From NCBI RefSeq assembly GCF_900111865.1, contig NZ_FOJS01000015.1, forward strand, positions 1 to 61,729: a stretch of DNA of 61,729 nt, read 5' to 3'. Positions within the stretch are counted from its first letter, which is position 1. The number at the start of each line of letters is the position of its first letter. A program made the position numbers and the translations under genes. Below are positions 43,203-54,876 of this stretch, piece after piece. Source of the stretch: Parageobacillus thermantarcticus. Lineage in GTDB: Bacteria > Bacillota > Bacilli > Bacillales > Anoxybacillaceae. Below the pieces are notes generated by a model. It was not told where the DNA came from. It ran no database searches and saw only the letters and a program-made list of their open reading frames with translations.

Positions 43203-44042
43203 ATGAAAAAATGGCTTAGTGCATTATTTGCCGTCGTTCTTGTGTTGGCATTGGCAGCGTGCGGAGGCAACAACAACGCGTCCAATGACCAAAAAGAAGG
43301 AAAATTGACGAAATTAGTAGTTGGAGCTTCGAATGTTCCACATGCGGAAATTTTGGAAAAAGCAAAACCGATTTTAAAAGAAAAAGGCATTGACCTAGAA
43401 ATCGTGACGTTCCAAGATTATGTTTTGCCAAACAAAGCGTTGGCGGATAAAGACATTGACGCAAACTATTTCCAACACATTCCTTATTTAGAATCGCAGA
43501 AAAAAGAACATGGATATGACTTCGTCAACGCTGGCGGCATTCATATTGAGCCAATCGGCATTTATTCGAAAAAGTATAAAAGCTTAGAAGAACTTCCAGA
43601 TGGCGCAACGATCATCATGAGCAACTCAGTTGCAGACCATGGCCGCATTTTATCCATGCTGCAAGAAAAAGGATTGATTAAGTTAAAAGATGGTGTGGAC
43701 AAAACAAAAGCAACGGTGAAAGACATTGTCGACAATCCGAAACATTTAAAATTTGAAGCAGATGTTGATGCGGGAATGCTGCCGCAAATTTATAAAAACG
43801 GCGAAGGCGATGCGGTTGTAATTAACGCGAACTATGCGCTAGATGCCGGTTTGGATCCTGCAAAAGACCCGATCGCTGTCGAGTCGCCGAAAAATAACCC
43901 GTATGTCAATATTATTGCGGTACGTAAAGGCGACGAAAACCGCAAAGAAATTAAAACGCTTGTTGAAGTGTTGCAGTCGAAAGAAATTCAAGACTTTATT
44001 AAAAAAGAATATAAAGGTGCCGTCATTCCAGCGGCACAATAA
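43203..44042 (+). CDS. metQ: Methionine-binding lipoprotein MetQ
   Basis: The 279-residue protein starts with a lipoprotein signal peptide (lipobox LALAAC) and continues as a NlpA/MetQ fold (LVVGASNVPHAEILE, QHIPYLES). It binds methionine outside the membrane. ATG 43203 follows AAGGGGG. A strong terminator follows. Confidence 0.95.
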   Translation: MKKWLSALFAVVLVLALAACGGNNNASNDQKEGKLTKLVVGASNVPHAEILEKAKPILKEKGIDLEIVTFQDYVLPNKALADKDIDANYFQHIPYLESQKKEHGYDFVNAGGIHIEPIGIYSKKYKSLEELPDGATIIMSNSVADHGRILSMLQEKGLIKLKDGVDKTKATVKDIVDNPKHLKFEADVDAGMLPQIYKNGEGDAVVINANYALDAGLDPAKDPIAVESPKNNPYVNIIAVRKGDENRKEIKTLVEVLQSKEIQDFIKKEYKGAVIPAAQ

Positions 44043-44043
44043 A

Positions 44044-44080
44044 AATAACGGAAGCGATTCGCTTCCGTTATTTCTTTTTT
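44044..44080. terminator. Bidirectional terminator after metQ
   Basis: AATAACGGAAGCG pairs perfectly with CGCTTCCGTTATT (44044-44072), followed by CTTTTTT on the plus strand. It also lies at the end of the convergent small gene. Confidence 0.9.
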
Positions 44081-44256
44081 GGCAGCTTTTCGAGAATGGA
44101 GATCAGCAACGTAATGATCAAAGAACATTGCAGGGAAATAATAATGCCGATAACAAATAATAATTCGTCAGGCCTGCCTATCAATCCCGCTAATCCCCAA
44201 AATAGCAAAACGGTGATGATAACTGCCATGAGAAACATTGAAATCCATTTTCCCAT
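44068..44256 (-). CDS. Small two-helix membrane protein
   Basis: The 62-residue protein has two membrane segments (FLMAVIITVLLFWGLAGLIG and LFVIGIIISLQCSLIITLL) and a lysine-rich end. ATG 44256 is preferred because GGGAGGGAG precedes it. It runs opposite to its neighbours, and its end overlaps the metQ terminator. Function unknown. Confidence 0.65.
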   Translation of the reverse strand: MGKWISMFLMAVIITVLLFWGLAGLIGRPDELLFVIGIIISLQCSLIITLLISILEKLPKKK

Positions 44257-44358
44257 TTCTCTCCCTCCCATTTCCGTCTATATTTGAAATTCTTTTGTTT
44301 AATTATTTTTTTCTTCACGTATACTAACACCGACATATTATTTCAAGGGGTGTTATTG

Positions 44359-44718
44359 ATGAAGCAGCAACATACGTCTGTTGAAGCAGCTCTTCGTCAT
44401 TATAAAGAAGGGGTTGGCACATTTACGCAAAAGTTGCCGAACGTTGCTAGCCGTTTTCATGCGTTCACAGAAGCGTGCTTTGAGGAAGGGGCGTTGTCCA
44501 AAAAAGAAAAGCAGTTAATTGCGCTTGGAATCAGCCTTGCTACGCAAGATGAATATTGTGTGATTTATCATACGAAAGGATGTTTAGACGAAGGGGCTTC
44601 AGAACAGGAAATTTTAGAAACTTGCGGTGTAGCGGCGGCGTTCGCGGGTGGTGCGGCGATGAGCCAAGCGGTGACTTTAGTCCAAGAGTGCATTCATGAA
44701 CTAACGATGAAACATTAA
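44359..44718 (+). CDS. yurZ: AhpD/CMD-family protein YurZ
   Basis: The 119-residue helical protein belongs to the carboxymuconolactone decarboxylase/AhpD superfamily (GALSKKEKQLIALGISLATQ). The AhpD core E-x-x-C-x-x-C-x-x-x-H is reduced: DEYCVIYHTKGC keeps one Cys and the His only. It is therefore probably not a full AhpD-type peroxidase partner. AGGGGTG precedes ATG 44359. yurZ lies between metQ and the suf operon in B. subtilis too. Confidence 0.82.
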   Translation: MKQQHTSVEAALRHYKEGVGTFTQKLPNVASRFHAFTEACFEEGALSKKEKQLIALGISLATQDEYCVIYHTKGCLDEGASEQEILETCGVAAAFAGGAAMSQAVTLVQECIHELTMKH

Positions 44719-44819
44719 TCAAGACTCCGTTATAGGGGTCTTTTTTCATCATTTTCGTTCATTGACATCCTGACAAAAAAGTTTTTCACTATGGATATAG
44801 TGATATTGTGTGCAAAAGG

Positions 44820-44848
44820 TTGCTAATACTTTTCATTTGTTATAAGAT
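44820..44848 (+). promoter_or_regulatory. Candidate suf operon promoter
   Basis: TTGCTA (44820-44825) and TAAGAT (44843-44848) are 17 bases apart, about 90 bases before sufC. A TTGACA at 44,762 has no good partner. Confidence 0.45.
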
Positions 44849-44935
44849 TGTAATGAGAATAAAATGAGAATAGACTAAAAAAGTCAATGATACAACGACA
44901 CACACAATTTTTAGTGAAAATTGGAGGTATTCTGC

Positions 44936-45715
44936 ATGGCAGTGTTGACCATTAAAGATCTTCACGTATCCGTTGAAGGAAAAGAAATTTTAAAAGGCGT
45001 GAACTTGGAAGTAAAAGGTGGAGAAATTCACGCCATCATGGGACCGAACGGAACGGGTAAATCAACGCTATCATCGGCGATTATGGGACATCCAAAATAT
45101 GAAGTGACACGAGGAAGCATTACGTTAGACGGGCAAAACGTATTGGAGATGGAAGTGGATGAGCGCGCACGCGCCGGTTTATTTTTGGCGATGCAATATC
45201 CAAGTGAAATTAGCGGAGTAACGAACGCGGATTTCCTTCGCGCCGCCATTAACGCTCGCCTTGGCGAAGGCAATGAAATTTCGTTAATGAAATTTATCCG
45301 CAAGCTGGACGAAAAAATGGAATTTCTTGAAATGAATCCAGATATGGCGCATCGCTACTTAAATGAAGGATTCTCCGGCGGGGAGAAAAAACGCAACGAA
45401 ATTCTTCAATTAATGATGCTTGAACCGAAAATCGCGATTTTGGACGAGATCGACTCCGGTCTTGACATTGACGCGTTGAAAATTGTTTCAAAAGGAATTA
45501 ATGAAATGCGCAGCAGCGAATTCGGCTGCTTGATCATTACGCACTATCAACGTTTGTTAAACTACATCACACCAGATTACGTGCATGTCATGATGCAAGG
45601 GCGCATCGTAAAATCCGGTGGTCCGGAGTTGGCGCAACGTCTTGAGGCGGAAGGATACGATTGGATTAAAAAAGAACTTGGCATTGAAGATGAAACGGTT
45701 GAGCAAGAAGCGTAA
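44936..45715 (+). CDS. sufC: Fe-S assembly ATPase SufC
   Basis: The 259-residue ABC-type ATPase has Walker [10 protein letters not shown], signature [11 protein letters not shown] and Walker [15 protein letters not shown]. With SufB and SufD it forms the cytoplasmic scaffold complex for Fe-S cluster assembly. Start 44936 follows TTGGAGG. It is the first gene of sufCDSUB, the only general Fe-S system in most Bacillaceae and so likely essential. Confidence 0.96.
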   Translation: MAVLTIKDLHVSVEGKEILKGVNLEVKGGEIHAIMGPNGTGKSTLSSAIMGHPKYEVTRGSITLDGQNVLEMEVDERARAGLFLAMQYPSEISGVTNADFLRAAINARLGEGNEISLMKFIRKLDEKMEFLEMNPDMAHRYLNEGFSGGEKKRNEILQLMMLEPKIAILDEIDSGLDIDALKIVSKGINEMRSSEFGCLIITHYQRLLNYITPDYVHVMMQGRIVKSGGPELAQRLEAEGYDWIKKELGIEDETVEQEA

Positions 45716-45732
45716 GCGTTAGGAGGAGTATT

Positions 45733-48690
<2,958 letters not shown>

Positions 48691-48721
48691 CGGTAATAAA
48701 GAAAAAGGAGGGTGAAACCGC

Positions 48722-50119
48722 ATGGCGAAAAAAGCGCCAGAAATCGGCGAATATAAGTATGGATTCGTCGATAAAGACGTATCGGTATTCCGCGCGAAAC
48801 GCGGGTTGACACGGGAAGTTGTCGAAGAAATTTCCCGGATGAAAAATGAGCCGAAATGGATGTTGGAATTCCGCTTAAAAGCGTTAGATATTTTCTACAG
48901 CAAACCAATGCCGCAATGGGGCGGCGATTTGTCAAGCTTAGATTTTGATGAAATTACGTATTATGTAAAACCGACGGAAAAATCGGGCCGTTCTTGGGAC
49001 GAAGTGCCGCCGGAAATTAAAGCAACGTTCGATAAGTTAGGAATTCCTGAAGCAGAACAAAAATATTTGGCGGGTGTATCGGCACAGTACGAATCAGAAG
49101 TCGTTTACCATAATATGAAAGAAGATTTAGAAAAACTTGGTGTTATTTTTAAAGATACAGACTCCGCGTTAAAAGAAAACGAAGATCTTTTCCGCGAGTA
49201 TTTTGCTAAAGTCGTGCCGCCTACAGACAATAAATTTGCGGCGCTAAACTCAGCGGTGTGGTCGGGCGGTTCGTTTATTTACGTGCCAAAAGGCGTCAAA
49301 GTGGATACGCCGCTGCAAGCGTACTTCCGCATTAACTCGGAAAATATGGGGCAGTTTGAGCGCACATTAATTATCGTTGATGAGGGGGCGCACGTTCATT
49401 ACGTCGAAGGATGTACCGCGCCGATTTACACAACTGCTTCGCTTCATAGCGCTGTGGTTGAAATCATCGTCAAAAAAGGTGCGTACTGCCGCTACACGAC
49501 GATTCAAAACTGGTCGAACAACGTGTTTAACCTTGTCACAAAACGTGCGGTTTGTGAAGAAAACGCGACGATGGAATGGATCGACGGAAACATTGGTTCT
49601 AAATTAACGATGAAATATCCTGCTGTTATTTTGAAAGGCGAAGGCGCGCGCGGCTTGACATTGTCGATTGCGATCGCCGGAAAAGGCCAGCATCAAGACG
49701 CGGGTGCGAAAATGATTCACCTTGCGCCAAACACATCATCGACGATCGTGTCGAAATCGATTTCGAAACAAGGCGGCAAAGTGACGTACCGCGGAATGGT
49801 TCACTTTGGCCGCAAAGCGTCAGGATCGCGTTCGAACATTGAATGCGATACGCTCATTATGGATAACCAATCGACATCCGATACGATCCCATATAACGAA
49901 ATTTTAAACGACAACATTTCGCTTGAGCATGAAGCGAAAGTGTCGAAAGTATCGGAAGAGCAATTGTTCTATCTCATGAGCCGCGGCATTTCGGAACAAG
50001 AAGCGACAGAAATGATTGTCATGGGCTTTATCGAGCCGTTTACAAGAGAGCTTCCAATGGAATACGCCGTGGAAATGAACCGACTCATTAAGTTTGAAAT
50101 GGAAGGAAGTATTGGTTAA
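48722..50119 (+). CDS. sufB: Fe-S scaffold protein SufB
   Basis: The 465-residue protein has the SufB core ([56 protein letters not shown]). The cysteine in EGCTAP accepts sulfur for the new cluster. It is the last gene of the suf operon. A prophage begins directly downstream. Confidence 0.96.
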   Translation: MAKKAPEIGEYKYGFVDKDVSVFRAKRGLTREVVEEISRMKNEPKWMLEFRLKALDIFYSKPMPQWGGDLSSLDFDEITYYVKPTEKSGRSWDEVPPEIKATFDKLGIPEAEQKYLAGVSAQYESEVVYHNMKEDLEKLGVIFKDTDSALKENEDLFREYFAKVVPPTDNKFAALNSAVWSGGSFIYVPKGVKVDTPLQAYFRINSENMGQFERTLIIVDEGAHVHYVEGCTAPIYTTASLHSAVVEIIVKKGAYCRYTTIQNWSNNVFNLVTKRAVCEENATMEWIDGNIGSKLTMKYPAVILKGEGARGLTLSIAIAGKGQHQDAGAKMIHLAPNTSSTIVSKSISKQGGKVTYRGMVHFGRKASGSRSNIECDTLIMDNQSTSDTIPYNEILNDNISLEHEAKVSKVSEEQLFYLMSRGISEQEATEMIVMGFIEPFTRELPMEYAVEMNRLIKFEMEGSIG

Positions 50120-50134
50120 TCTTATAAAATCAAA

Positions 50135-50164
50135 GGTGTGGCGCTTTTTCTTGAACGCCACACC
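50135..50164 (+). terminator. Terminator at the suf/prophage border
   Basis: GGTGTGGCG (50135-50143) pairs perfectly with CGCCACACC (50156-50164). The direct repeat ACCCACAATT follows twice (50,161-50,180). The prophage left attachment site must lie near here, but its core cannot be seen without the right end. Confidence 0.65.
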
Positions 50165-50180
50165 CACAATTCACCCACAA

Positions 50181-51341
50181 TTATATTTTTTCTGTGTACC
50201 GCTGATACAACTCCAGTGCCTCATCCTCGATTTTTTTGGTCACATGGAGGTATGTGTCAGCGGTTGTTTTTATACTTGCATGTCCTAACCTTTCGGACAC
50301 GTATTTAATATTTGCTCCGGCTTCGAGAAGATGAACAGCATGAGTATGCCGAAGAGCGTGTGGTGATAATATCGGAAGCCCAGCACGCTTACAAACTTCT
50401 TTAAAGTATTCACGGACAACGTTTGTCCGTAACCAACGTCCGTCGTGTTGATGAAACACAATGTTGGTTTCAGGTTTTTTATAGTTCTGGTATTTTAAAT
50501 ACATTTCATTCCGGTTAATACGATGTTTTTTTAACAGACGAATCGTCACGTCGTCTAATTTGATTGTTCGCAAACTTGCTTTCGATTTCGGAGTCGAAAG
50601 ATACGGCGTTGAGTTAGTCGGATACACTAGCGTTTTGTTCACCGTGAGTGTCTTATTTTCAAAATCGATGTCATCCCACGTCAATGCCAAAGCTTCCCCG
50701 ATCCGCAACCCCGTACGGGCCAAAAGAGTGAACAGTACATAGTACTGAATCGAATGTTGATACTTAGCATGTTTCTGTGGTTTCTTTACCTCCTCTAAAA
50801 ATTTTTCCAGCTGCTCCCGCGTGAAATATTTTAATTCCTGATTTCTATCCGTTTCTTTTGGAATAGTGATTTTCACAAGCGGATTTTCACGCAAAATACG
50901 GAATTCATGGACAGCGTCATTGAGCGCTGAATTCATGATACTGTGAATTCGTCTAACTGTTCCTTCGCTATATCGCTCCCTCAATTCATTAATCCATTTC
51001 TGATATTCAACTCTGGTAATTTCTTTAAGCTTATAATTCCCCCAACGCGGAAGAATGTTTAGTCGGACGTTTCTTTCTTGGAGAGAATAAGTGATAGGCT
51101 TGACGTTTGGTTTTTTATACACTTCGAGCCACTTTTCAAAATACGCATCTACTCTTTCGTTCCCATCTTCAGAGAATCCGTAATACTCCAATTCCATTTC
51201 CGCCTGGGCGGCTGCCAATTGGGCTTCTTTTTTTGTTTTAAATCCACGCTTAGATTTTTCTTTATACTTACCGGTCGCCCGATCTTTATAGCGGATTCGA
51301 TATTCCCATGTTCCGTTTGGGTGTTTACGGAAACTAGCCAA
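50181..51341 (-). CDS. Prophage tyrosine integrase
   Basis: The 386-residue protein has the phage integrase layout: an N-terminal AP2-like arm-binding domain (PNGTWEYRIRYKD), a SAM-like core-binding domain, and the catalytic domain with R (TGLRIGEALAL), HALRHTHAVHLL, LGHASIKTT and Tyr in YLHVTKK. It integrates and excises the prophage. TTG 51341 lies 7 bases after GGAGG; GTG 51347 is too close to that site. It points toward sufB, so the attachment site should be just beyond its stop. Confidence 0.92.
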   Translation of the reverse strand: MASFRKHPNGTWEYRIRYKDRATGKYKEKSKRGFKTKKEAQLAAAQAEMELEYYGFSEDGNERVDAYFEKWLEVYKKPNVKPITYSLQERNVRLNILPRWGNYKLKEITRVEYQKWINELRERYSEGTVRRIHSIMNSALNDAVHEFRILRENPLVKITIPKETDRNQELKYFTREQLEKFLEEVKKPQKHAKYQHSIQYYVLFTLLARTGLRIGEALALTWDDIDFENKTLTVNKTLVYPTNSTPYLSTPKSKASLRTIKLDDVTIRLLKKHRINRNEMYLKYQNYKKPETNIVFHQHDGRWLRTNVVREYFKEVCKRAGLPILSPHALRHTHAVHLLEAGANIKYVSERLGHASIKTTADTYLHVTKKIEDEALELYQRYTEKI

Positions 51342-51343
51342 TT

Positions 51344-51514
51344 TCACTCCTCCTTTTCTAAGTTTTGAATGATAACTTTTTGTCCATTCTCAAGCTCACC
51401 GATTAATTTGTTATCCTCTACTGTAATTCGTGAAAATATAGGGATACTGACCATTGAACGGTCATTTCTTTTCTTTTTCTTCTTTTCCCGATAATCATCT
51501 AAATTAATGATCAT
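51344..51514 (-). CDS. Small prophage protein upstream of integrase
   Basis: The 56-residue protein is strongly basic at its start (DDYREKKKKKRNDR) and acidic at its end. ATG 51514 follows AAGGAGG. It overlaps the integrase start region and is probably translated together with it. Function unknown; a small DNA-binding or excision factor is possible. Confidence 0.55.
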   Translation of the reverse strand: MIINLDDYREKKKKKRNDRSMVSIPIFSRITVEDNKLIGELENGQKVIIQNLEKEE

Positions 51515-51533
51515 AGCGAAATACCTCCTTAAA

Positions 51534-51992
51534 TTAAACGAATATACGTTCTGTTTCATGGTTAAAATTTTTTAAATGAACAAGCTCTTGTGGCACACTG
51601 TACATTTTAGCTACGTCATATATGGTCAGATCGGTGCCTTGGTATTGAGTGATAACGTCATCTGGAAGTAATAATTCAACAGCAAATGTGTTAGCTTCCA
51701 CTTCAAGTTTTTCCACAGAAAATAGAGTGTTAGCCCGCAGAAAAGGGGTGTTCGCCCTAGGATGCAAAACGGCATGTCCAAGTTCATGAGCGCATACAAA
51801 ACGTTGTATTGTTTCCTCGAGTTGATTATTAATATGGATAAACTGGACTCGTTTGTAAGAACTATAAAAGCCGAAAGTGTTTCCAAGCTCTGCAAATAAG
51901 ACAATTATGTTTTTTTCTTTTGCGATTCGAAACGGATCATTGGACTTGTGTTTTTTAATAATTTGCCTCACTACTTTTTTTATTGCTGTCAT
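51534..51992 (-). CDS. ImmA/IrrE-family metallopeptidase
   Basis: The 152-residue protein has the zinc protease motif H69-E-L-G-H73 (CAHELGHAVLH) and a downstream glutamate (EVEANTFAVELLLP). In ICEBs1 and phi105-like elements the ImmA protease cleaves the adjacent repressor during DNA damage. It lies next to the repressor gene in the same direction, the standard arrangement. Confidence 0.88.
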   Translation of the reverse strand: MTAIKKVVRQIIKKHKSNDPFRIAKEKNIIVLFAELGNTFGFYSSYKRVQFIHINNQLEETIQRFVCAHELGHAVLHPRANTPFLRANTLFSVEKLEVEANTFAVELLLPDDVITQYQGTDLTIYDVAKMYSVPQELVHLKNFNHETERIFV

Positions 51993-52014
51993 TCCCCTGA
52001 CCCCCGTGTTTTAT

Positions 52015-52470
52015 TTATTTTCTATATTTTTTAGGGGTAAATTTCTTCTTAGCAATTCGTTTAGCAAGCCTCATAGAGTTCTCCAAAGAAATTTTGATTA
52101 GCTCTTTAGTTTCCTCGTCCATTGGTTCGCCGTCATACATCAGTCCTTCTTGGCTTTCAAGGCTATCCATTATTCTTTGTAAGTCCTTCGCAATATCCTT
52201 TTCGTCTTTTTCCGTTAATTCAGGCAATTTTGAGTCCCAATCGGAATTATTGGAAGGTGAAGGATCATCTGTTTTCCCCAATAAATAATCTGTTGATACT
52301 CCGAAAATATCTGCAAGTTTAGCTAAAACATCACTAGGAATTTTAGTTATTACTCCTCTTTCATAATGAGATATGTTAACTCTATTCATTCCTAATTTTT
52401 TTGCCAAATTTTCTTGTGATAGCCCTCGCTTAATGCGTAATTCCTTAATTCTCATTCCGGGATAAAACAT
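52015..52470 (-). CDS. CI-like prophage repressor (XRE family)
   Basis: The 151-residue protein has an N-terminal helix-turn-helix (ELRIKRGLSQENLAKKLG, then NRVNISHYERG), the DYLLGKTD end of that domain, and an acidic C-terminal part like ICEBs1 ImmR-type repressors. It should hold the prophage silent by binding the palindromes between it and the Cro-like gene. ATG 52470 is preferred over TTG 52473. The downstream ImmA-like gene suggests inactivation by proteolysis rather than RecA-driven self-cleavage. Confidence 0.87.
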   Translation of the reverse strand: MFYPGMRIKELRIKRGLSQENLAKKLGMNRVNISHYERGVITKIPSDVLAKLADIFGVSTDYLLGKTDDPSPSNNSDWDSKLPELTEKDEKDIAKDLQRIMDSLESQEGLMYDGEPMDEETKELIKISLENSMRLAKRIAKKKFTPKKYRK

Positions 52471-52521
52471 CAAATTGCACCACCTAAAATAATTTTATCG
52501 AAATTTGTAATTATAGCTTGC

Positions 52522-52536
52522 GTAATTAAAAATTAC
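52522..52536. promoter_or_regulatory. Prophage operator 1
   Basis: GTAATTAAAAATTAC is a 6-3-6 palindrome in the divergent space between the repressor and Cro-like genes. It matches the two sites downstream of the Cro-like gene. A shorter CTTACGTAAG palindrome (52,549-52,558) overlaps the ribosome site region. Confidence 0.7.
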
Positions 52537-52572
52537 ATGTTATTATTACTTACGTAAGGAGGTGTTACAGAT

Positions 52573-52803
52573 TTGAAAGAGCGTAAAGTTAGATCAAAAT
52601 TTAAGGCTTTACGTATGAAAAAAGGTACTCAACGCAAAGTTGCAAATGATTTAGGAGTTACTGAAACTACAGTCCGTAATATTGAAAATGGTCATTCAGA
52701 TCCGGGAGTCGATCTTGTATTTGCATTCGCAATTTATTTCAATGTACCGGTTGAAGAGTTGTGGCCTGATCTCATGGAAAGAGCTTCAAAACGCTTTTCT
52801 TAA
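52573..52803 (+). CDS. Cro-like XRE regulator
   Basis: The 76-residue protein is a single helix-turn-helix domain (GTQRKVANDLGVTETTVRNI, then ENGHSDP, FNVPVEELWPDL). TTG 52573 follows AAGGAGGTG. It diverges from the CI-like gene, which fits a Cro-like switch partner. Confidence 0.85.
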   Translation: MKERKVRSKFKALRMKKGTQRKVANDLGVTETTVRNIENGHSDPGVDLVFAFAIYFNVPVEELWPDLMERASKRFS

Positions 52804-52825
52804 CCCGACAATTACATTATAAACC

Positions 52826-52840
52826 GTAAATGTCATTTAC
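52826..52840. promoter_or_regulatory. Prophage operator 2
   Basis: GTAAATGTCATTTAC is a 15-bp palindrome with the same GTAA...TTAC ends as operator 1, located just after the Cro-like gene. Confidence 0.6.
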
Positions 52841-52883
52841 GCAATTATTTTTTTACAAAAATATATTATTTTTTATCAAATAT

Positions 52884-52898
52884 GTAATTATGAATTAC
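52884..52898. promoter_or_regulatory. Prophage operator 3
   Basis: GTAATTATGAATTAC differs from operator 1 only in the three central bases. It lies 45 bases upstream of the DUF771-like gene and probably controls the early operon. Confidence 0.65.
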
Positions 52899-52942
52899 AT
52901 CAAATTCCTTTCAAAAACCAAACATAGAGAGGTGGATATTTC

Positions 52943-53212
52943 ATGATAAATATCCAAATTGACGATCAAGAAATTGAACAACGTTTCTTACAAGAACTAC
53001 GTAAGCGGATTGATGAAATCCAACATCGTCATACGTTCTGGGATATGAAGGAATTGTGTCGCCAAACCAACATGAGCGAAACATTTATCCGAGAAACATT
53101 CTTTTATGATCCACGTTTTCCAAAGTATCGCGTGGGGAAGAAGTGGTTATTCCCAGCGAAGGAAGCAGAAGAATTCTTGCTCATGTGGTTAAAAGAGCAG
53201 CCGAGAAGCTGA
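52943..53212 (+). CDS. DUF771-family prophage DNA-binding protein
   Basis: The 89-residue protein resembles the DUF771/excisionase-like group: an N-terminal helix and a winged-helix-like part (MKELCRQTNMSETFIRETFF, then PKYRVGKKWLFPAKEAEEFL). Such genes commonly follow cro in Bacillus and Listeria phages. Function in excision or early regulation is inferred. Confidence 0.75.
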   Translation: MINIQIDDQEIEQRFLQELRKRIDEIQHRHTFWDMKELCRQTNMSETFIRETFFYDPRFPKYRVGKKWLFPAKEAEEFLLMWLKEQPRS

Positions 53213-53341
53213 AAGGATGTAACCACAAATGAAAATCGCGCCTAACGATTATTGTGCGTTGCAAAGTTCGATTTGATTCGTGGTGATTACCGCATCGCAT
53301 TCTTTTCAAAAGAAATTTGGACAAGCGGGAGGTGAAAGAAC

Positions 53342-53467
53342 ATGGAATGCCCACGTTGCGGCGCGGAAGCCCGTTGGGAAGTGGTGGAAGTTGTCGAAGG
53401 AAAAGGCTACGTTTGGGAAGCAAGATGCGACGAGTGCGACTGGGAAGATACGAAATACGAGTTCTGA
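53342..53467 (+). CDS. 41-residue zinc-ribbon protein
   Basis: ATG 53342 follows GGGAGGTG. The product has two CxxC pairs (MECPRCGAEA and RCDECDWED), a minimal zinc ribbon with an acidic surface. Similar tiny proteins are common in phage early regions. Function unknown. Confidence 0.65.
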   Translation: MECPRCGAEARWEVVEVVEGKGYVWEARCDECDWEDTKYEF

Positions 53468-53519
53468 ACTTCAAATGAGTCGATCTTTTTGGTGAAAAAT
53501 TGGACAAGGGGTGGAATCC

Positions 53520-53762
53520 ATGAATATTCAGGAAGCAACCAAGTTAGCAGTGGAAAAAGGACTGTGCATTACACGGACAGGCGATGAACTTTATAAATTC
53601 ATGAGAATAAAACCGACTGACACACCAGACTGCTGCATTGTCTTTCCTTCACCAGAATACGAGAGAATAGCTGGCAAAAAGATATCCCCCGGCAAAAGAT
53701 GGAATCCGAAAGCGGAGGATTTGCTTGCAGATGATTGGATTGTTATTGGATTAGAGACTTGA
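53520..53762 (+). CDS. Tad2-like (DUF2829) putative anti-Thoeris protein
   Basis: The 80-residue protein starts MNIQEATKLAVEKGLCITR and ends ADDWIVIGLET, with PGKRWNPKAEDLLADDW between. This start-and-end pattern is that of the DUF2829/Tad2 family, whose studied members sequester the signalling nucleotide made by Thoeris defence. The middle (DTPDCCIVFPSPEYERI) is less typical. ATG 53520 follows GGGGTGG. The family call is from memory and moderate. Confidence 0.5.
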   Translation: MNIQEATKLAVEKGLCITRTGDELYKFMRIKPTDTPDCCIVFPSPEYERIAGKKISPGKRWNPKAEDLLADDWIVIGLET

Positions 53763-54042
53763 TCTCTTTTATAAGCGTATAACCCTTTTTCAATAACGTA
53801 TTTTCTTCAACATTCGCTATGCCACGAGGGTTCAATGCTGTTATATAAGCGACATTATCGGCAGGTAGAATCGACACGAAGCCCTCTTCTTCTAACAGAT
53901 ATAAAGCTTTTGAAAGAGAATTTTCAGTTTCATTGGGATGGAGCTGTTTAAAAAAATCAAGATCGAACAGCTCACGATTATTTTTCTTATACTCTACGAC
54001 CATTTGTTTAAGTAGTTGTTCAGAAAGCTTTATAAGTTTCAT
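53743..54042 (-). CDS. Prophage protein on the opposite strand
   Basis: The 99-residue protein has a winged-helix-like layout (LDFFKQLHPNETENSLSKAL, then YLLEEEGFVSIL). ATG 54042 follows AAGGAGGTG. It runs against the early genes and its 3' end overlaps the Tad2-like gene by 20 bases. It may be a lysogenically expressed gene. Resembles YjcQ-type small phage proteins, uncertain. Confidence 0.6.
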   Translation of the reverse strand: MKLIKLSEQLLKQMVVEYKKNNRELFDLDFFKQLHPNETENSLSKALYLLEEEGFVSILPADNVAYITALNPRGIANVEENTLLKKGYTLIKEIKSLIQ

Positions 54043-54117
54043 CTGTATCACCTCCTTCCCTTAAACATCATTCGACAAGAAGGAGGAAAATCCTACAAAA
54101 AGTGAGGAGGAAACGTC

Positions 54118-54876
54118 ATGAATCAATTACAGATTTTTAATCATCCGATGTTCGGTGATGTTCGGTTCGTTGAGATTAATAACAATCCGCACGCCGTTGG
54201 TAATGATGTTGCAAAAGCGCTGGGGTATAGCCGACCGCATGAAGCAATTTCAAACCACTGCAAGGGGGCGGTAACTTACCGCATCCTTACTAACGGCGGA
54301 GAACAAACGGTGAAAGTTATTCCAGAAGGAGATATATACCGATTGATCGTCAAAGCAGCCGATCAAAGCAAAAACCAAGAAATCAGACGGAAAGCGGAAG
54401 AATTTGAAAAGTGGATATTTGAAGTAGTCCTTCCAACAATCAGAAAAACGGGTGGCTATGTTGCTAACGATGACTTGTTCATCCAAACCTACTTGCCTTT
54501 CGCTGATGAACAGACGCAAATGTTATTTCGCGGCATTCTTCAAACCGTTCGCCGACAAAACGAACAAATCGCTGCTATGAAACCGAAAGCGGATTACTTT
54601 GACGCCTTGGTCGATCGAAACCTTTTGACCAATTTCCGGGACACTGCAAAAGAACTGAAAGTCAAGGAGCGGTTCTTTATCAATTGGCTTCTCCAAAACA
54701 AATTTGTTTATCGGGATCAGAAAGGGAAACTCAAACCTTATGCGCCGTATGTGTCGGAATTATTTGAATTGAAGGAGTTTGTTCGAAATGGAAAAGCCGA
54801 TGTTCAAACGCTGATTACACCGAAAGGGAGAGAGACGTTCCGGCTTCTGTTGCAAAAGGAGGGGATGGCATCATGA
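54118..54876 (+). CDS. Phage antirepressor (BRO-N and KilAC-type)
   Basis: The 252-residue protein has an N-terminal BRO domain (residues 1-110: VGNDVAKALGYSRPHEAISN, KWIFEVVLPTIRKTGGY) and a C-terminal KilAC/ANT domain (about 150-250: YFDALVDRNLLTNFRDTAKE). Such antirepressors bind DNA or the repressor to favour induction. GAGGAGG precedes the start. Next gene overlaps its stop. Confidence 0.9.
   Translation: MNQLQIFNHPMFGDVRFVEINNNPHAVGNDVAKALGYSRPHEAISNHCKGAVTYRILTNGGEQTVKVIPEGDIYRLIVKAADQSKNQEIRRKAEEFEKWIFEVVLPTIRKTGGYVANDDLFIQTYLPFADEQTQMLFRGILQTVRRQNEQIAAMKPKADYFDALVDRNLLTNFRDTAKELKVKERFFINWLLQNKFVYRDQKGKLKPYAPYVSELFELKEFVRNGKADVQTLITPKGRETFRLLLQKEGMAS

Noticed and set aside
50161-50180. 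ACCCACAATT direct repeat as prophage attachment core.
   Set aside because: Both copies lie on the same side of the integrase; an attachment core should recur at the far prophage end, which is outside the window.
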